Shown: positions 16,859 to 25,374 of the stretch, piece by piece
Position numbering within the stretch: position 1 is the first letter of the stretch
How the letters are laid out: each line of letters begins with the position of its first letter
DNA from: Alphaproteobacteria bacterium
Lineage (GTDB): Bacteria > Pseudomonadota > Alphaproteobacteria > Micropepsales > Micropepsaceae
Direction of reading: 5' to 3'
DNA: 33,274 nt
Assembly (NCBI GenBank): GCA_017308375.1
Contig: JAFKEW010000069.1
Coordinates: 1-33,274, forward strand
Translations under genes and position numbers: made by a program
The notes under the pieces: generated by a model
The model's input: only the letters and a program-made list of their open reading frames with translations
The model's database searches: none
What the model was told of the DNA's origin: nothing

Positions 16859-18703
16859 ATGAGTTCAGATTCGGCTGAAGGGCTGGCACTGGCCGAGCCC
16901 GAACGACCGCGCGGCATGCCGCCGACCGATACCAGCAACCCCGCTTATTTCCACAAGGTCGTCGATTGCCAGTGGGCCTGTCCGGCCCACACGCCGGTGC
17001 CGGAATATATCCGGCTGATCGCGGCGGGGCGTTATTCCGACGCCTATATGATCAACTGGAAATCCAACGTGTTTCCGGGCGTTCTGGGGCGGACCTGCGA
17101 CCGGCCCTGCGAACCCGCCTGCCGCCGCGGCCGGGTGGAAGAAGAACCGGTGGCGATCTGCCGGTTGAAACGCGTCACCTATGACAACAAGGACGACATC
17201 ACCGGGCGGCTGCCCCAGCCGGCGGTCCAGAAAAACGGCAAGCGCATCGCACTGATCGGGGCGGGCCCGGCCAGCCTGACGGTGGCGCGCGATCTGCTGC
17301 CGCTTGGCTATCACGTTACCATCTATGATCAGGACGCGAAGGCGGGCGGCATGATGCGGACGCAGATTCCGAAATTCCGCCTGCCGGAGAGCGTGCTGGA
17401 CGAGGAATGCGGTTACATTCTGGGCCTTGAGCCCGAAACCCGCTTCGGCCAGCGCATCGACAGCATGAAAGCGGTGCTGGCGGAAGACTATGACGCGATC
17501 TTTGTCGGTTGTGGCGCGCCACGCGGGCGCGACCTGGAGGTTCCGGGCCGCAAGGAAGCCGCCGCCAATATCCATATCGGCATCGACTGGCTTTCCAGCG
17601 TGTCGTTCGGGCATATCCACAAAATCGGCCGCCGCGTGATCGTGCTCGGTGGCGGCAACACCGCGATGGATTGCTGCCGTACCTCGCGCCGGCTGGGCGG
17701 GGAAGAGGTGCAGGTCGTCGTCCGCTCCGGCTTCGAGGAGATGAAGGCGAGCCCGTGGGAAAAGGACGACGCCATCGGCGAAGGCATTCCTATCCACAAT
17801 TACATGGTGCCGAAGGAATTCACCCACGAGGACGGCAGGCTGACCGGTGTCGTGTTCGAAAAGGTGAAGGCCGAATACGGCAAGGACGGCCGGCGCAAGC
17901 TGGTGCCCACCGGCGAGCCGGATGTGCATATGCCATGCGATGACGTTCTGGTTGCTGTGGGGCAGGAAAACGCCTTCCCCTGGATCGAGCGCGATCTGGG
18001 CATTGAATTCGACCGCTGGGAAATGCCGAAGGTCGATCCCGTCACCTATCAATCGACCAATCCGAAAGTGTTTTTCGGCGGCGATGCTGCGTTCGGCCCC
18101 AAGAACATCATCTGGGCGGTGGCGCATGGGCACGAAGCCGCGGTTTCGATCGACCTGCATTGCAACGGCAAAAGCGTGAATGCGGAACGGCCGAGCCCGC
18201 TGACCAATCTGCTGAGCCAGAAGATGGGCATTCACGAATGGTCCTACGACAATGACGTGTCGCTCGACCTGCGTTACAAGGTGCCGCACGCGCCCAAGGC
18301 CGTGACGCTGAAGAACGTCAATGTCGAAGTGGAGCTGGGCTTCGATCCCGAGCGGGCTTTTCTGGAAGCACAACGCTGCCTCAATTGCGATATCGAAACC
18401 GTGTTCGAACGCGGGCTGTGCATCGAATGCGACGCCTGTGTCGACATCTGCCCGATGGATTGCATCACCTTCACGGAGAACGGTGAGGAAGAGGAGTTGC
18501 GCACGCGGCTGACCGCACCGGCGGTCAATCCGGAGCAGGACCTCTACGTCTCCGATACGCTGAAAACGGGCCGCGTGATGGTGAAAGACGAAGACGTCTG
18601 CCTGCATTGCGGGCTATGCGCCGAACGCTGCCCCACCGGCGCATGGGACATGAAAAAATTCTATCTCGAAACTGCGCAGGCCGGATCATGCCACAACGCC
18701 TAG
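16859..18703 (+). CDS. GltD-like FAD/NAD(P)-binding iron-sulfur subunit with C-terminal ferredoxin domains
   Basis: Electron-transfer flavoprotein of 614 residues. The N-terminal Fe-S domain has Cys37, 41, 80, 84 and 88 (CQWACP and CDRPCEPAC). The FAD site GAGPAS is at about 134-139, the second Rossmann site GGGNTAMD at about 263-270 should bind NAD(P)H, and the C-terminus has two 4Fe-4S ferredoxin motifs (Cys521, 524, 527, 531 and 581, 584, 587, 591). The architecture matches glutamate-synthase small subunits fused to a bacterial ferredoxin. Placed directly before 2-oxoacid oxidoreductase subunits and overlapping the alpha gene by 16 bases, it most likely shuttles electrons between NAD(P) and the Fe-S centre of that enzyme. 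A third flavo-Fe-S subunit of this kind is known from 2-oxoglutarate:NADP+ oxidoreductase of Azoarcus. Confidence 0.9.
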   Translation: MSSDSAEGLALAEPERPRGMPPTDTSNPAYFHKVVDCQWACPAHTPVPEYIRLIAAGRYSDAYMINWKSNVFPGVLGRTCDRPCEPACRRGRVEEEPVAICRLKRVTYDNKDDITGRLPQPAVQKNGKRIALIGAGPASLTVARDLLPLGYHVTIYDQDAKAGGMMRTQIPKFRLPESVLDEECGYILGLEPETRFGQRIDSMKAVLAEDYDAIFVGCGAPRGRDLEVPGRKEAAANIHIGIDWLSSVSFGHIHKIGRRVIVLGGGNTAMDCCRTSRRLGGEEVQVVVRSGFEEMKASPWEKDDAIGEGIPIHNYMVPKEFTHEDGRLTGVVFEKVKAEYGKDGRRKLVPTGEPDVHMPCDDVLVAVGQENAFPWIERDLGIEFDRWEMPKVDPVTYQSTNPKVFFGGDAAFGPKNIIWAVAHGHEAAVSIDLHCNGKSVNAERPSPLTNLLSQKMGIHEWSYDNDVSLDLRYKVPHAPKAVTLKNVNVEVELGFDPERAFLEAQRCLNCDIETVFERGLCIECDACVDICPMDCITFTENGEEEELRTRLTAPAVNPEQDLYVSDTLKTGRVMVKDEDVCLHCGLCAERCPTGAWDMKKFYLETAQAGSCHNA

Positions 18704-20520
18704 AGGCGACGAACGATTTCGTCGTCAAGTTCGCCAACGTCAACGGCTCCGGTTCGGCCAGTGCCAACGAATTGTTCGCCCGCTGTATCCTGCGTATGGG
18801 CGTGCCCGTCGCCTCGCGCAACATCTTCCCTTCCAACATCCAAGGCCTTCCCACCTGGTATGAGGTGCGGATTTCCGGCGAAGGCTGGCTTGGCCGGCGC
18901 GGCGGTGTGGACCTGATGGTGGCGATGAACCCGCAGACCTGGGACAAGGATGTCGCCTCGATCGAGCCGGGTGGTTATCTGCTGTACGATTCGACCAAGC
19001 CGCTGCCGCCGTCGAAATTCCGTGAGGATGTGAACCGCATCGGCGTGCCGCTGACCGAAATCTGCAACCGCACCTACAAGGACCCGCGCCAGCGGCAATT
19101 GTTCAAGAACATCATCTATATCGGCGCGCTGTCCGCCCTTCTCGACATCGATCCGGCGGTGGTGGAGACGCTTCTGGGCGAACAGTTCAAGAAGCGCCCC
19201 GAATTGATTGCGAAGAACGTGCAGGCCTTCAAGCTCGGCTTCGATCATGTGCGCGAACATCTTGCCGGGGCTTGCAAGCTGAAGATCGCCCGCTCCGACA
19301 AGGTGGGCAACCGCATCTTCATCGCAGGTAACGATGCCGCGGGCCTCGGCGCGGTCTATGGCGGGGCCACGGTTTGCGCCTGGTATCCGATCACGCCATC
19401 GACCTCGGTCGCGGAAGCCTTCACCAAGCATTGCCAAAATCTGCGCGTCGATCCCGAGACGGGCAAAAACAGGTTCGCCATCGTGCAGGCCGAAGATGAA
19501 ATCGCCGCGATCGGCATGGTGATCGGGGCAGGCTGGAACGGGGCACGCGCCTTCACCGCGACCAGCGGGCCCGGCATTTCATTGATGCAGGAATTTTTCG
19601 GCCTGGCTTACTTTGCCGAGATACCGGCGGTGATCTTCGACATCCAGCGCGGCGGGCCATCGACCGGCATGCCGACACGCACCCAGCAATCGGATATTTT
19701 CGCCTGTGCCTATGCGAGCCACGGCGACACCAAGCATGTGCTGCTGTTCCCGAAGAACCCGAACGAATCCTTCAGCTTCGCGGCGGATGCCTTTGACTTT
19801 GCCGAACGGTTGCAGACGCCGGTGTTCGTGATGATGGACCTCGACATCGGGATGAACGACTGGCTGACCGAACCGCTTTCCTGGGATGACGCCCGCGCTT
19901 ACGACCGCGGCAAGATCATGACCGCGGAAGAACTGGAGAAAGGCACGGTGTTCGGCCGCTATCTGGACGTGGATGGCGATGCCATTCCTTTCCGCACCCT
20001 GCCCGGCACGCACCCGACCAAAGGCAGCTTCTTTACCCGCGGCACCTCGCGCAACCGCTATGCCAAATATAGCGAAGAGGGGTCCGATTACGTCGACAAT
20101 GTGCAGCGTCTGCTGCGCAAGCTGGAGACGGCGAAGACCATCCTGCCGAAGCCGGAGCGGCGCGACGCGAAAGAGAAGACGCCTTATGGCGTGCTCTATT
20201 TCGGCTCCACCGCGCCGGCCATGGACGAGGCGATGGCCAAGCTGGAGGGGGATGGCATCCACCTCGACGTCATGCGCATCCGCGCCTTTCCCTTTGCCGA
20301 CGAGGTGGCGGAGTTCATTCACGCCCACGACAGCGTTTTTGTGGTGGAGCAGAACCGCGACGCGCAGATGATGAAGCTTCTGGTCAATGAAGGCGCCTTC
20401 GACCCGGCGCGTTTCATTTCCCTGCTGCATTACGATGGAACGCCGATCACGGCCCGCTTCATCCAGGCGGCCATTGCCGAACGCATCAATCTGAACACCC
20501 ACAAGGAAGCCGCGGAATGA
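18688..20520 (+). CDS. 2-oxoacid:acceptor oxidoreductase, alpha subunit (gamma-alpha fusion)
   Basis: Subunit of about 610 residues with the gamma domain fused in front (about 1-190, NVNGSGSASANELFARCIL to the helical EQFKKRPEL region). The pyrimidine-binding alpha domain (YPITPSTSVAEAF, EDEIAAIGMVIGAG, TSGPGISLM) follows, then the C-terminal domain (VFVVEQNRDAQ). This is the KorA type of 2-oxoglutarate/2-oxoacid:ferredoxin oxidoreductases, which cleave a 2-oxoacid with CoA to acyl-CoA and CO2, or run in reverse. The substrate is not decided by sequence here. The ATG at 18688 overlaps the upstream stop, and the downstream start overlaps this stop by 4 bases, so subunits are translationally coupled. 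Confidence 0.93.
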   Translation: MPQRLEATNDFVVKFANVNGSGSASANELFARCILRMGVPVASRNIFPSNIQGLPTWYEVRISGEGWLGRRGGVDLMVAMNPQTWDKDVASIEPGGYLLYDSTKPLPPSKFREDVNRIGVPLTEICNRTYKDPRQRQLFKNIIYIGALSALLDIDPAVVETLLGEQFKKRPELIAKNVQAFKLGFDHVREHLAGACKLKIARSDKVGNRIFIAGNDAAGLGAVYGGATVCAWYPITPSTSVAEAFTKHCQNLRVDPETGKNRFAIVQAEDEIAAIGMVIGAGWNGARAFTATSGPGISLMQEFFGLAYFAEIPAVIFDIQRGGPSTGMPTRTQQSDIFACAYASHGDTKHVLLFPKNPNESFSFAADAFDFAERLQTPVFVMMDLDIGMNDWLTEPLSWDDARAYDRGKIMTAEELEKGTVFGRYLDVDGDAIPFRTLPGTHPTKGSFFTRGTSRNRYAKYSEEGSDYVDNVQRLLRKLETAKTILPKPERRDAKEKTPYGVLYFGSTAPAMDEAMAKLEGDGIHLDVMRIRAFPFADEVAEFIHAHDSVFVVEQNRDAQMMKLLVNEGAFDPARFISLLHYDGTPITARFIQAAIAERINLNTHKEAAE

Positions 20521-21572
20521 CCTACATCACCAAGCCGAAGCTGCGGCACAAAGGGCTTGCAACCAACGAGTTGGGTTTCACGCGCCGCGACTACGAAGGC
20601 TCCATCTCCACGCTGTGCGCAGGCTGCGGCCACGATTCCATTTCGTCGGCCCTGATCCAGGCCTGTTTCGAGCTTTCGATCGAGCCGCACCGGGTGGCGA
20701 AACTGTCCGGCATCGGCTGTTCCTCCAAGACGCCGGATTATTTTCTGGGCAACAGCCACGGCTTCAACAGCGTGCACGGCCGGATGCCGAGCGTGCTGAC
20801 GGGCGCCAACCTCGCCAATCGCGATCTGATCTATCTGGGTGTTTCGGGCGACGGCGATTCCGCCTCCATCGGGCTTGGGCAATTCGCCCATTGCGTGCGC
20901 CGCGGCGTGAACATGGTCTATATCTGCGAGAACAATGGCGTTTACGGTCTGACCAAGGGCCAATTCTCCGCCACCGCCGACAAGGGCTCGAAAAGCAAGG
21001 CGGGCGGCATCAACACCGATTCCCCGATCGATCTTGTCAGCCTGGCGCTGGTGCTGGGCGCGAGCTTTGTCGCCCGCAGCTTTTCCGGCGACAAAAAACA
21101 ACTGGTGCCGCTGCTGAAAGCCGCGATCGCGCACACGGGCCCCGCGATCATCGACGTGATCAGCCCCTGTGTGCAGTTCAACAACCATCCCGGCTCCACC
21201 AAATCCTATGATTTCGTGCGCGCCCACAACGAGGCTGTGAACCGTCTGGACTTCATGCCGGCGAAGGCGGAAATCACCGTGGATTACGAGCCGGGCACCG
21301 TGCAGGCGGTGACGCAGCACGACGGTTCGGTGCTGCAACTGGCCAAGCTGCATCAGGACTATGACCTGCATGACCGCGCGGCCACGATCAAATATCTGCA
21401 TGAGCGCGAGGCGGCGGGCGAAGTGGTGACAGGCCTTTTGTTCCTCGACGCCGCGGCCGAAGACCTACACACCCATCTGAACACCGCCGAAGCACCGCTG
21501 AACCGGATGGGCGCGAAAGAGCTTTGCCCCGGTTCGGCGAAGCTGGTGGAATTGAACGCGACATACCGGTAG
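20517..21572 (+). CDS. 2-oxoacid:acceptor oxidoreductase, beta subunit (TPP-binding)
   Basis: Thiamine-pyrophosphate subunit of 351 residues, KorB-like. The 4Fe-4S ligands are Cys34 and Cys37 (LCAGCGH), Cys68 (GIGCSS) and Cys218 (SPCVQF). The TPP motif GDGD is at 111-114 and ends in ENNGVYGLTKGQ. It forms the catalytic core with the alpha subunit. The Cys-rich set is complete, so the enzyme should be active. It starts 4 bases inside the alpha gene (ATGA) and is followed after 6 bases by an SDR. In aerobes this enzyme class is often sensitive to oxygen, so expression may be limited to low-oxygen conditions; the sequence does not show this. Confidence 0.93.
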   Translation: MTYITKPKLRHKGLATNELGFTRRDYEGSISTLCAGCGHDSISSALIQACFELSIEPHRVAKLSGIGCSSKTPDYFLGNSHGFNSVHGRMPSVLTGANLANRDLIYLGVSGDGDSASIGLGQFAHCVRRGVNMVYICENNGVYGLTKGQFSATADKGSKSKAGGINTDSPIDLVSLALVLGASFVARSFSGDKKQLVPLLKAAIAHTGPAIIDVISPCVQFNNHPGSTKSYDFVRAHNEAVNRLDFMPAKAEITVDYEPGTVQAVTQHDGSVLQLAKLHQDYDLHDRAATIKYLHEREAAGEVVTGLLFLDAAAEDLHTHLNTAEAPLNRMGAKELCPGSAKLVELNATYR

Positions 21573-21578
21573 GGCGCA

Positions 21579-22370
21579 ATGGTATCCCAACTTTTCGATA
21601 TCAGCGGCAAGACCGCGCTGGTAACCGGCGGATCGCGGGGGATCGGGCTGATGATCGCCCGTGGCTTCGTGCAGAACGGCGCGAAGGTCTATATCTCGTC
21701 GCGCAAGGCCGAGGCCTGCGAACGGGCCGCCGCAGGGCTTTCCAAATACGGCACCTGCATTCCGCTGGCCCACGATCTGGGATCGATGGCGGAGGTGAAG
21801 GCGCTGGCCGAAGACATCAAGGCGCGTGAGAAGAAGCTCGACATTCTGGTCAACAATGCCGGGGCCGCCTGGGCCGAACCTTTTGAAACATTCTCGGAAG
21901 AAGGTTGGGACAAGTTGATGAACGTCAACTTGAAGGCGATTTTCTTTCTGAGCCAGGCGCTGCTGCCGGAATTGAAGGCGGCAGGTACGGCGGACGATCC
22001 GGCGCGCATTGTGAACATCGGGTCCATCGACGGCATTCTCCAGCCGCAACTGGAAAGCTATGCCTATTCCGCCAGCAAGGCAGCGGTGCATCACCTGACG
22101 CACCATCTGGCCAAGCATCTGGCGCGCGACCAGATCAATGTGAACGCGATTGCGCCGGGCCCGTTCGAAACCAAAATGCTGGCGCCGGTCCTTGCCACGG
22201 CACGGAAAGCGATTGAAAGTTCGGTGCCGCGCGGACGGATCGGCGAAGACGACGACATGATCGGCGCGGCGATCTTCTTCTGCAGCAGGGCATCTTCCTT
22301 CATTACCGGCCAGGTTCTGGCGGTGGATGGCGGCATTATGGCGGCAGCCTATATGCAGCAACCGCTCTGA
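21579..22370 (+). CDS. SDR family oxidoreductase
   Basis: Classical short-chain dehydrogenase of 263 residues. TGGSRGIG is at 16-23, NNAG at 92-95, the catalytic Tyr163 and Lys167 (YSASK), and the C-terminus ends in TGQVLAVDGG, typical of FabG-like or 3-hydroxyacyl-CoA reductases. It is the fourth gene of the oxidoreductase operon, 6 bases behind the beta subunit and 1 base before the oxygenase gene. It may reduce or oxidise a 3-oxo/3-hydroxyacyl intermediate linked to the acyl-CoA produced upstream; this is inferred from position. Confidence 0.88.
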   Translation: MVSQLFDISGKTALVTGGSRGIGLMIARGFVQNGAKVYISSRKAEACERAAAGLSKYGTCIPLAHDLGSMAEVKALAEDIKAREKKLDILVNNAGAAWAEPFETFSEEGWDKLMNVNLKAIFFLSQALLPELKAAGTADDPARIVNIGSIDGILQPQLESYAYSASKAAVHHLTHHLAKHLARDQINVNAIAPGPFETKMLAPVLATARKAIESSVPRGRIGEDDDMIGAAIFFCSRASSFITGQVLAVDGGIMAAAYMQQPL

Positions 22371-22371
22371 C

Positions 22372-22992
22372 ATGCTGCCGATCGATATAGAGACGTTCCG
22401 CGCCACACCGCTGGTAAGCGAGCCGTTTCCCTATCTGATCGTGCCCGGCTTTGTGCGGGCCGAGGCGATGGAGGAAATCCAGCGCGCCTTTCCCGATGTG
22501 CCGCTGCCGGGAAGCTTTCCCTTGCCGAGCCTGCACTACGGCGCCGCCTTTGCGGCGCTGATGGATGCCATTCGTGGCGAGGACTTCACCGATGCGGTGG
22601 CGGAGAAATTTGCCATAGACCTTTCGGCCCGGCCCACCATGGTCACCGTGCGCGGCACCAGCCGTGCCGAAGACGGCCAGATTCACACCGACAGCACAAC
22701 CAAGCTGATCACCGTGCTGATCTATATGAACGGCAAATGGGAAAGCCCGAAAGGACGCCTGCGCCTGTTGCGGTCGCCCGACGACCTGGGCGCAGTGGTG
22801 GCAGAGGTGCCGCCGGATGAAGGCACGCTTCTGATCTTCCGCAACCAGCCCAATGCCTGGCATGGCTTTGAGCCGTTCGAGGGGCCGCGGCGGGTGATTC
22901 AGTTGAACTGGGTCACGGATCAGGGCGTGGTGCGCCGTGAACAGACGCGCCACCGGGTGAGCGCATTCTTCAAGCGGCTGCGCCGCGCCTAG
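22372..22992 (+). CDS. 2OG-Fe(II) oxygenase
   Basis: Double-stranded beta-helix oxygenase of 206 residues. The Fe-binding facial triad is visible: His105 and Asp107 (QIHTDSTTK) and His164 (NAWHGFEPF), with Arg173/174 positioned to hold 2-oxoglutarate. The order and spacing match small bacterial 2OG-dioxygenases. The substrate is unknown. It begins one base after the SDR stop codon. Its own TAG stop (22990-22992) is the first three bases of the repeat that fills the next spacer. An oxygen-using enzyme in an operon with an oxygen-sensitive oxidoreductase class is notable. Confidence 0.85.
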   Translation: MLPIDIETFRATPLVSEPFPYLIVPGFVRAEAMEEIQRAFPDVPLPGSFPLPSLHYGAAFAALMDAIRGEDFTDAVAEKFAIDLSARPTMVTVRGTSRAEDGQIHTDSTTKLITVLIYMNGKWESPKGRLRLLRSPDDLGAVVAEVPPDEGTLLIFRNQPNAWHGFEPFEGPRRVIQLNWVTDQGVVRREQTRHRVSAFFKRLRRA

Positions 22993-23112
22993 AGTAAAAT
23001 CGGATTCTATGGAATCACGATTTCACTCCAGTTCTTTTCTTTGTCGCGCAATTTATCGGAAGCCGGTAGCGGCAGCGTCATCGGCGTTTCACACTTTTCC
23101 GATTCCGCTCTA
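22990..23112. repeat. 123-bp intergenic repeat-like element with inverted ends
   Basis: The ends are imperfect inverted repeats: TAGAGTAAAATCGGA on the left and, read from the other strand, TAGAGCGGAATCGGA on the right (12 of 15 identical). A small hairpin GATTC-TATG-GAATC lies inside. The overall look matches the short, TAGAG-ended intergenic palindromic elements spread through alphaproteobacterial genomes. The whole spacer between the converging oxygenase and epmB genes is this element, and both stop codons (TAG) lie in its ends. I cannot count other genomic copies from one window. Confidence 0.55.
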
Positions 23113-24087
23113 AACCGGCGGATAAAGATGCCAGCGGCCGGCATGATCGCGGATGCGGTAGCGGCCGTCCTCCAGCGCCACGACATCGTCGGACAGAAGC
23201 GGCACCTTGGCGTAGCCGCCGGGAATATCCAGCACATATTGCGGCATCGCGATGCCGGAAATTTTCGCGCGCAGGGCGCGCACCAGTGCCTGCCCTTCCG
23301 CAATGCTAACGCGGAAATGGCCGGTGCCGGGCGCAAGATCGGGATGATGCAGGTAGTAAGGCTTCACCCGATTTTCCACGAAGGCATTCATCAAAGCCGC
23401 GAGCGTTTCCACATCGTCATTGACACCCTTGAGCAGCACACTCTGGCTGAGCAGCGGGATGCCGCCATCGGCCAGCCGGGCGATGGCAGCGCGCGCGGCA
23501 GCGGTGAATTCGTGCATATGATTGGCATGCAACGCGATGAAGGGGGCGAGCCCGTCCGCCTTCAACGCAGCGACAAAACCCGCATCCACTTTGCCCGGAT
23601 CGACAAAAGGCACACGGCTGTGCCAGCGGGCGATCTTCACATGCGCAATCGCGGCAAGGCGCGCGGTGACGGCAGCAATGCGCCGGGTGGACAGCACAAA
23701 GGGATCGCCGCCGGTCAGAATGACTTCATGAATTTCCGGATGCGCCGCGATATAGGCAAAGGCGGCATCCATCGCCGCGGTATCGAGTGCGGTTTCGCTG
23801 TTGGGGCCAATCATCTCGCGCCGGAAACAGAAGCGGCAATAGACCGGACAGACATTGGCGATCTTGAACAGCACGCGACCAGCATGGCGGTGCACGATGC
23901 CGCGAACGGGAGAATGCGCATCATCGCCGATGGGATCCGCACGTTCGCCCGCCATGGTTTCCAGCTCCGCCAGCGAGGGCAGAAACTGACGCGCGACAGG
24001 GCCGGATGGATCAGCAGCGATCAGGGCTTCCACATCACCGGTCAACGCCACGGCATAACGCGCCGTCACCGCATCGAGCGCGGTCAT
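23110..24087 (-). CDS. epmB: EF-P (R)-beta-lysylation pathway lysine 2,3-aminomutase EpmB
   Basis: Radical SAM enzyme of 325 residues (E. coli EpmB has 342). The 4Fe-4S cysteines Cys80, Cys84 and Cys87 are in CPVYCRFC, followed by FRRE. LTGGDP and the PLP-binding region near the C-terminus match lysine 2,3-aminomutases of the short EpmB/KamA group. It converts L-lysine to (R)-beta-lysine. I take it as EpmB rather than a catabolic KamA because epmA lies two genes upstream in the same operon and efp is nearby. The ATG at 24087 overlaps the transporter stop by 4 bases. Its TAG stop lies in the end of the intergenic repeat. Confidence 0.93.
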   Translation of the reverse strand: MTALDAVTARYAVALTGDVEALIAADPSGPVARQFLPSLAELETMAGERADPIGDDAHSPVRGIVHRHAGRVLFKIANVCPVYCRFCFRREMIGPNSETALDTAAMDAAFAYIAAHPEIHEVILTGGDPFVLSTRRIAAVTARLAAIAHVKIARWHSRVPFVDPGKVDAGFVAALKADGLAPFIALHANHMHEFTAAARAAIARLADGGIPLLSQSVLLKGVNDDVETLAALMNAFVENRVKPYYLHHPDLAPGTGHFRVSIAEGQALVRALRAKISGIAMPQYVLDIPGGYAKVPLLSDDVVALEDGRYRIRDHAGRWHLYPPV

Positions 24088-25313
24088 ACCGGCGCCCGCG
24101 CCCGCAAACGCGCCGGCGGCAGATTGGGCAGGAACACGGTGAGCAGACCCATCAACGGCAGGAAAGAGCAAACCCGGTAAACGAATTCGATGCTGGTGTG
24201 ATCGGCCAGAAGGCCCAGCACGGCGGCACCGATGCCGCCCATGCCAAACGAAAAACCGAAGAACATGCCCGAAATCATGCCCACTTTGCCCGGCACCAGA
24301 TCCTGGCCATAGACCACGATGGTCGAAAAGGCCGAGGCGAGAATAACGCCGATGACGACACTGAGCACGGCGGTCCAGAACAAATTCGCACCCGGCAGCA
24401 TCAGGGTGAACGGCAGGGGCCCGAGGATCGAAAACCAGATCACGATCTTGCGCCCGAAGCGATCGCCCAGCGGGCCGCCCGCCATCGTGCCCATGGCCAC
24501 CGCAGCCAGAAACAGGAACAGATAGATCTGCGCACTCTGCACCGAGATGTGAAATTTGTGGATCAGATAAAACATATAATAGGAGGTGATGCTGGCGAGG
24601 TAGAAATATTTCGAGAAAATCAGCGCAAACAGGATCGCCAGCGAGGTGACGATTTTCTTTTGCGTTAGCGCGATATGCGCAACGGCGTTGCGGGCACCCG
24701 CCTTCATCCGCTGCAGCCCGTGATTTTTGTACCAGCCGCCGACATTCCACAGAATGTAAATCGCCAGCATCGCAATCAGGCTGTAGCCCGCAACGCTGCG
24801 CTGTCCGAAATATTCCACCACGAGTGCGGCAGTCAGCGGACCCAGTGCCGAACCGATATTGCCGCCAACCTGAAACATGGATTGTGCAAGGCCATGGCGG
24901 CCGCCCGAGGCCATGCGCGCAACACGCGAAGACTCAGGATGGAACACCGATGAGCCGATGCCGATCAGGCCTGCCGACAACAGCAGCACGGCATAACTTC
25001 CGGCCATGGAGAGAACCAGAAGTCCGACCAAGGTGAACACCATGCCGATAGAGAGCGAATACGGCATCGGGCGATGGTCGGCATAACGGCCGACAGCGGG
25101 CTGCAGCAGCGAAGCGGTGCATTGAAAAGCCAGCGTGACGAGGCCGATCTGCGCGAAGCTGAGATTGAAGGAGGCTTTCAGCGTCGGATAGATGGCGGGC
25201 AGCAGCGCCTGCATCATATCGTTCAGCAAATGGCAGAACGATACGGCGAACAGTACACCGAAGGCGGTGCGTTCGGCGGCGGGCGGTGCGGAAATGACAG
25301 TGGGCTGGTTCAT
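24084..25313 (-). CDS. MFS transporter, fosmidomycin-resistance (Fsr) type
   Basis: Twelve-helix major facilitator protein of 409 residues. The Fsr subgroup is recognisable from FHPESSRVARMASGGRHGLA followed by SMFQVGGNIGSALGPL, and from HLLNDMMQALLPAIYP near the N-terminus. Fsr-type proteins export small anionic or drug-like compounds. It stands between epmA (61 bases upstream) and epmB (4-base overlap), so it is co-expressed with the EF-P modification genes. Whether it handles lysine, beta-lysine or a related compound is not shown by the sequence; the placement alone suggests a link. Confidence 0.9.
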   Translation of the reverse strand: MNQPTVISAPPAAERTAFGVLFAVSFCHLLNDMMQALLPAIYPTLKASFNLSFAQIGLVTLAFQCTASLLQPAVGRYADHRPMPYSLSIGMVFTLVGLLVLSMAGSYAVLLLSAGLIGIGSSVFHPESSRVARMASGGRHGLAQSMFQVGGNIGSALGPLTAALVVEYFGQRSVAGYSLIAMLAIYILWNVGGWYKNHGLQRMKAGARNAVAHIALTQKKIVTSLAILFALIFSKYFYLASITSYYMFYLIHKFHISVQSAQIYLFLFLAAVAMGTMAGGPLGDRFGRKIVIWFSILGPLPFTLMLPGANLFWTAVLSVVIGVILASAFSTIVVYGQDLVPGKVGMISGMFFGFSFGMGGIGAAVLGLLADHTSIEFVYRVCSFLPLMGLLTVFLPNLPPARLRARAPV

Positions 25314-25374
25314 GAAACTTCGAAACGGAACTCCGGCGATGACTTAGAACGCAAAGGACGGCACGGGAAGATGC

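Noticed and set aside
16865..18607. Long open frame on minus opposite the GltD-like gene
   Set aside because: The plus-strand protein has all cofactor motifs. The opposite frame is only its shadow.
23007..23336. Small minus-strand frame ending in WSEIVIP
   Set aside because: Its C-terminal part is a translation of the intergenic repeat and the rest is out of frame inside epmB.
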